From NCBI GenBank assembly GCA_041166025.1, contig JBEAMJ010000047.1, forward strand, positions 108,383 through 172,382: 64,000 nucleotides of DNA. Direction: 5' to 3'. The notes under the pieces are model-generated. The model made no database searches. It saw nothing but the letters and a program-made list of their open reading frames with translations, and was not told the origin of the DNA. This document shows positions 63,691 through 64,000 of the stretch, one piece after another; the first letter of the stretch is position 1, and every line of letters begins with the position of its first letter. This DNA comes from UBA7672 sp041166025. Lineage in GTDB: Bacteria; Pseudomonadota; Alphaproteobacteria; Caulobacterales; Hyphomonadaceae. Position numbers and translations under genes: made by a program.

Positions 63691-64000
63691 ATGACGTTCA
63701 AGGTGCGCCTGCTGCTCGGAGCCGCCGCTCCGTTCGTTTTCACGCTTCCCGCCGTCGCCCAGGTCACGATCTCGACCGCCACCACCGCGCCGGTCGAAAC
63801 CGCAACCGCCAACGCGGGCGCAGCATCGGATGTCACCATTGCCTCCGGCGGATCCGTGTCGCCGACCACCGCCAGCACCACGGCTGTGACAGTCAACTCG
63901 AACAACGACATCATCAACAACGGCACGATCAGCTTCAACAATCTCAACGACACGACAGGCGTCCGCCTCCTCCCCGGCTTCACCGGCAGCTATGGTGGCA
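63691..64000 (+). CDS. Secreted adhesin/autotransporter-like protein, cut by window edge
   Basis: 103 residues seen, frame open to the right edge. Signal peptide MTFKVRLLLGAAAPFVFTLP ending near AVAQ. The mature part is Thr/Ala/Asn-rich with beta-helix-like repeats (NNDIINNGTISFNNLNDTTG), as in autotransporter passenger domains. AGGAG lies about twelve bases upstream of ATG 63691. The 249-base gap before it holds several GC-rich hairpins but no gene. Confidence 0.7.
   Translation, partial: MTFKVRLLLGAAAPFVFTLPAVAQVTISTATTAPVETATANAGAASDVTIASGGSVSPTTASTTAVTVNSNNDIINNGTISFNNLNDTTGVRLLPGFTGSYGG

Overview
The window looks like a chromosomal stretch of a GC-rich alphaproteobacterium, probably of the Caulobacterales/Hyphomonadaceae type. 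This is inferred from family content, not from a search: two DUF2336 proteins, DUF1491, DUF4169 and UrcA proteins, a MucR/Ros regulator, a PAS_5-type protein, many predicted lipoproteins, and an autotransporter-like start at the right edge. I saw no rRNA, tRNA or CRISPR array.

Layout. 1-9.3 kb: a truncated repeat lipoprotein, a PQQ dehydrogenase lipoprotein, an Ntn-hydrolase acylase, a crotonase, the ABC-F ATPase Uup and a DUF2336 protein. 9.4-15.4 kb: a DUF262/DUF1524 (GmrSD-like) protein, two GST-fold proteins (one with an export signal), an ECF sigma factor overlapping a small membrane protein, a MAPEG protein and an MFS transporter. 15.4-23.9 kb: prfC, a decayed ATPase gene, a RES/Xre toxin-antitoxin pair and a run of small alphaproteobacterial families. 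24-33.3 kb: the most unusual block, a hybrid-free histidine kinase gene followed by two large membrane-anchored TIR-domain proteins (TIR-MORN and TIR-beta-propeller), all on the minus strand. 33.3-37.7 kb: a patch of gene decay (two disrupted LysR paralogues, one disrupted membrane protein) with urcA, vapBC and sufE. 38.2-42 kb: pstSCAB without phoU. 42-45.3 kb: a thioesterase, a universal stress protein, a zinc ribbon, a PAS protein and MucR. 45.4-53.1 kb: a nine-gene, mostly overlapping Mrp-type cation/proton antiporter operon, preceded by a second DUF2336 gene. 54.5-64 kb: small membrane protein, an RHH/EF-hand protein, MaoC, an oligopeptidase B-like peptidase, TetR, a coupled sulfatase/formylglycine-generating-enzyme pair, a CE1-type esterase and the start of a secreted adhesin-like protein.

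How the genes fit together. The clearest functional units are Pst (high-affinity phosphate import), Mrp (Na+/H+ antiport and pH homeostasis), sulfatase plus its activating enzyme, RES/Xre and VapBC toxin-antitoxins, and the sigma factor/DUF6768-like pair. The two TIR proteins each place an N-terminal TIR domain with a candidate NADase glutamate before one transmembrane helix and a large C-terminal sensor-like region, so they look like envelope-sensing TIR effectors. This is the best candidate for an undescribed system here. Dispersed palindromic REP-like elements sit in at least four intergenic gaps.
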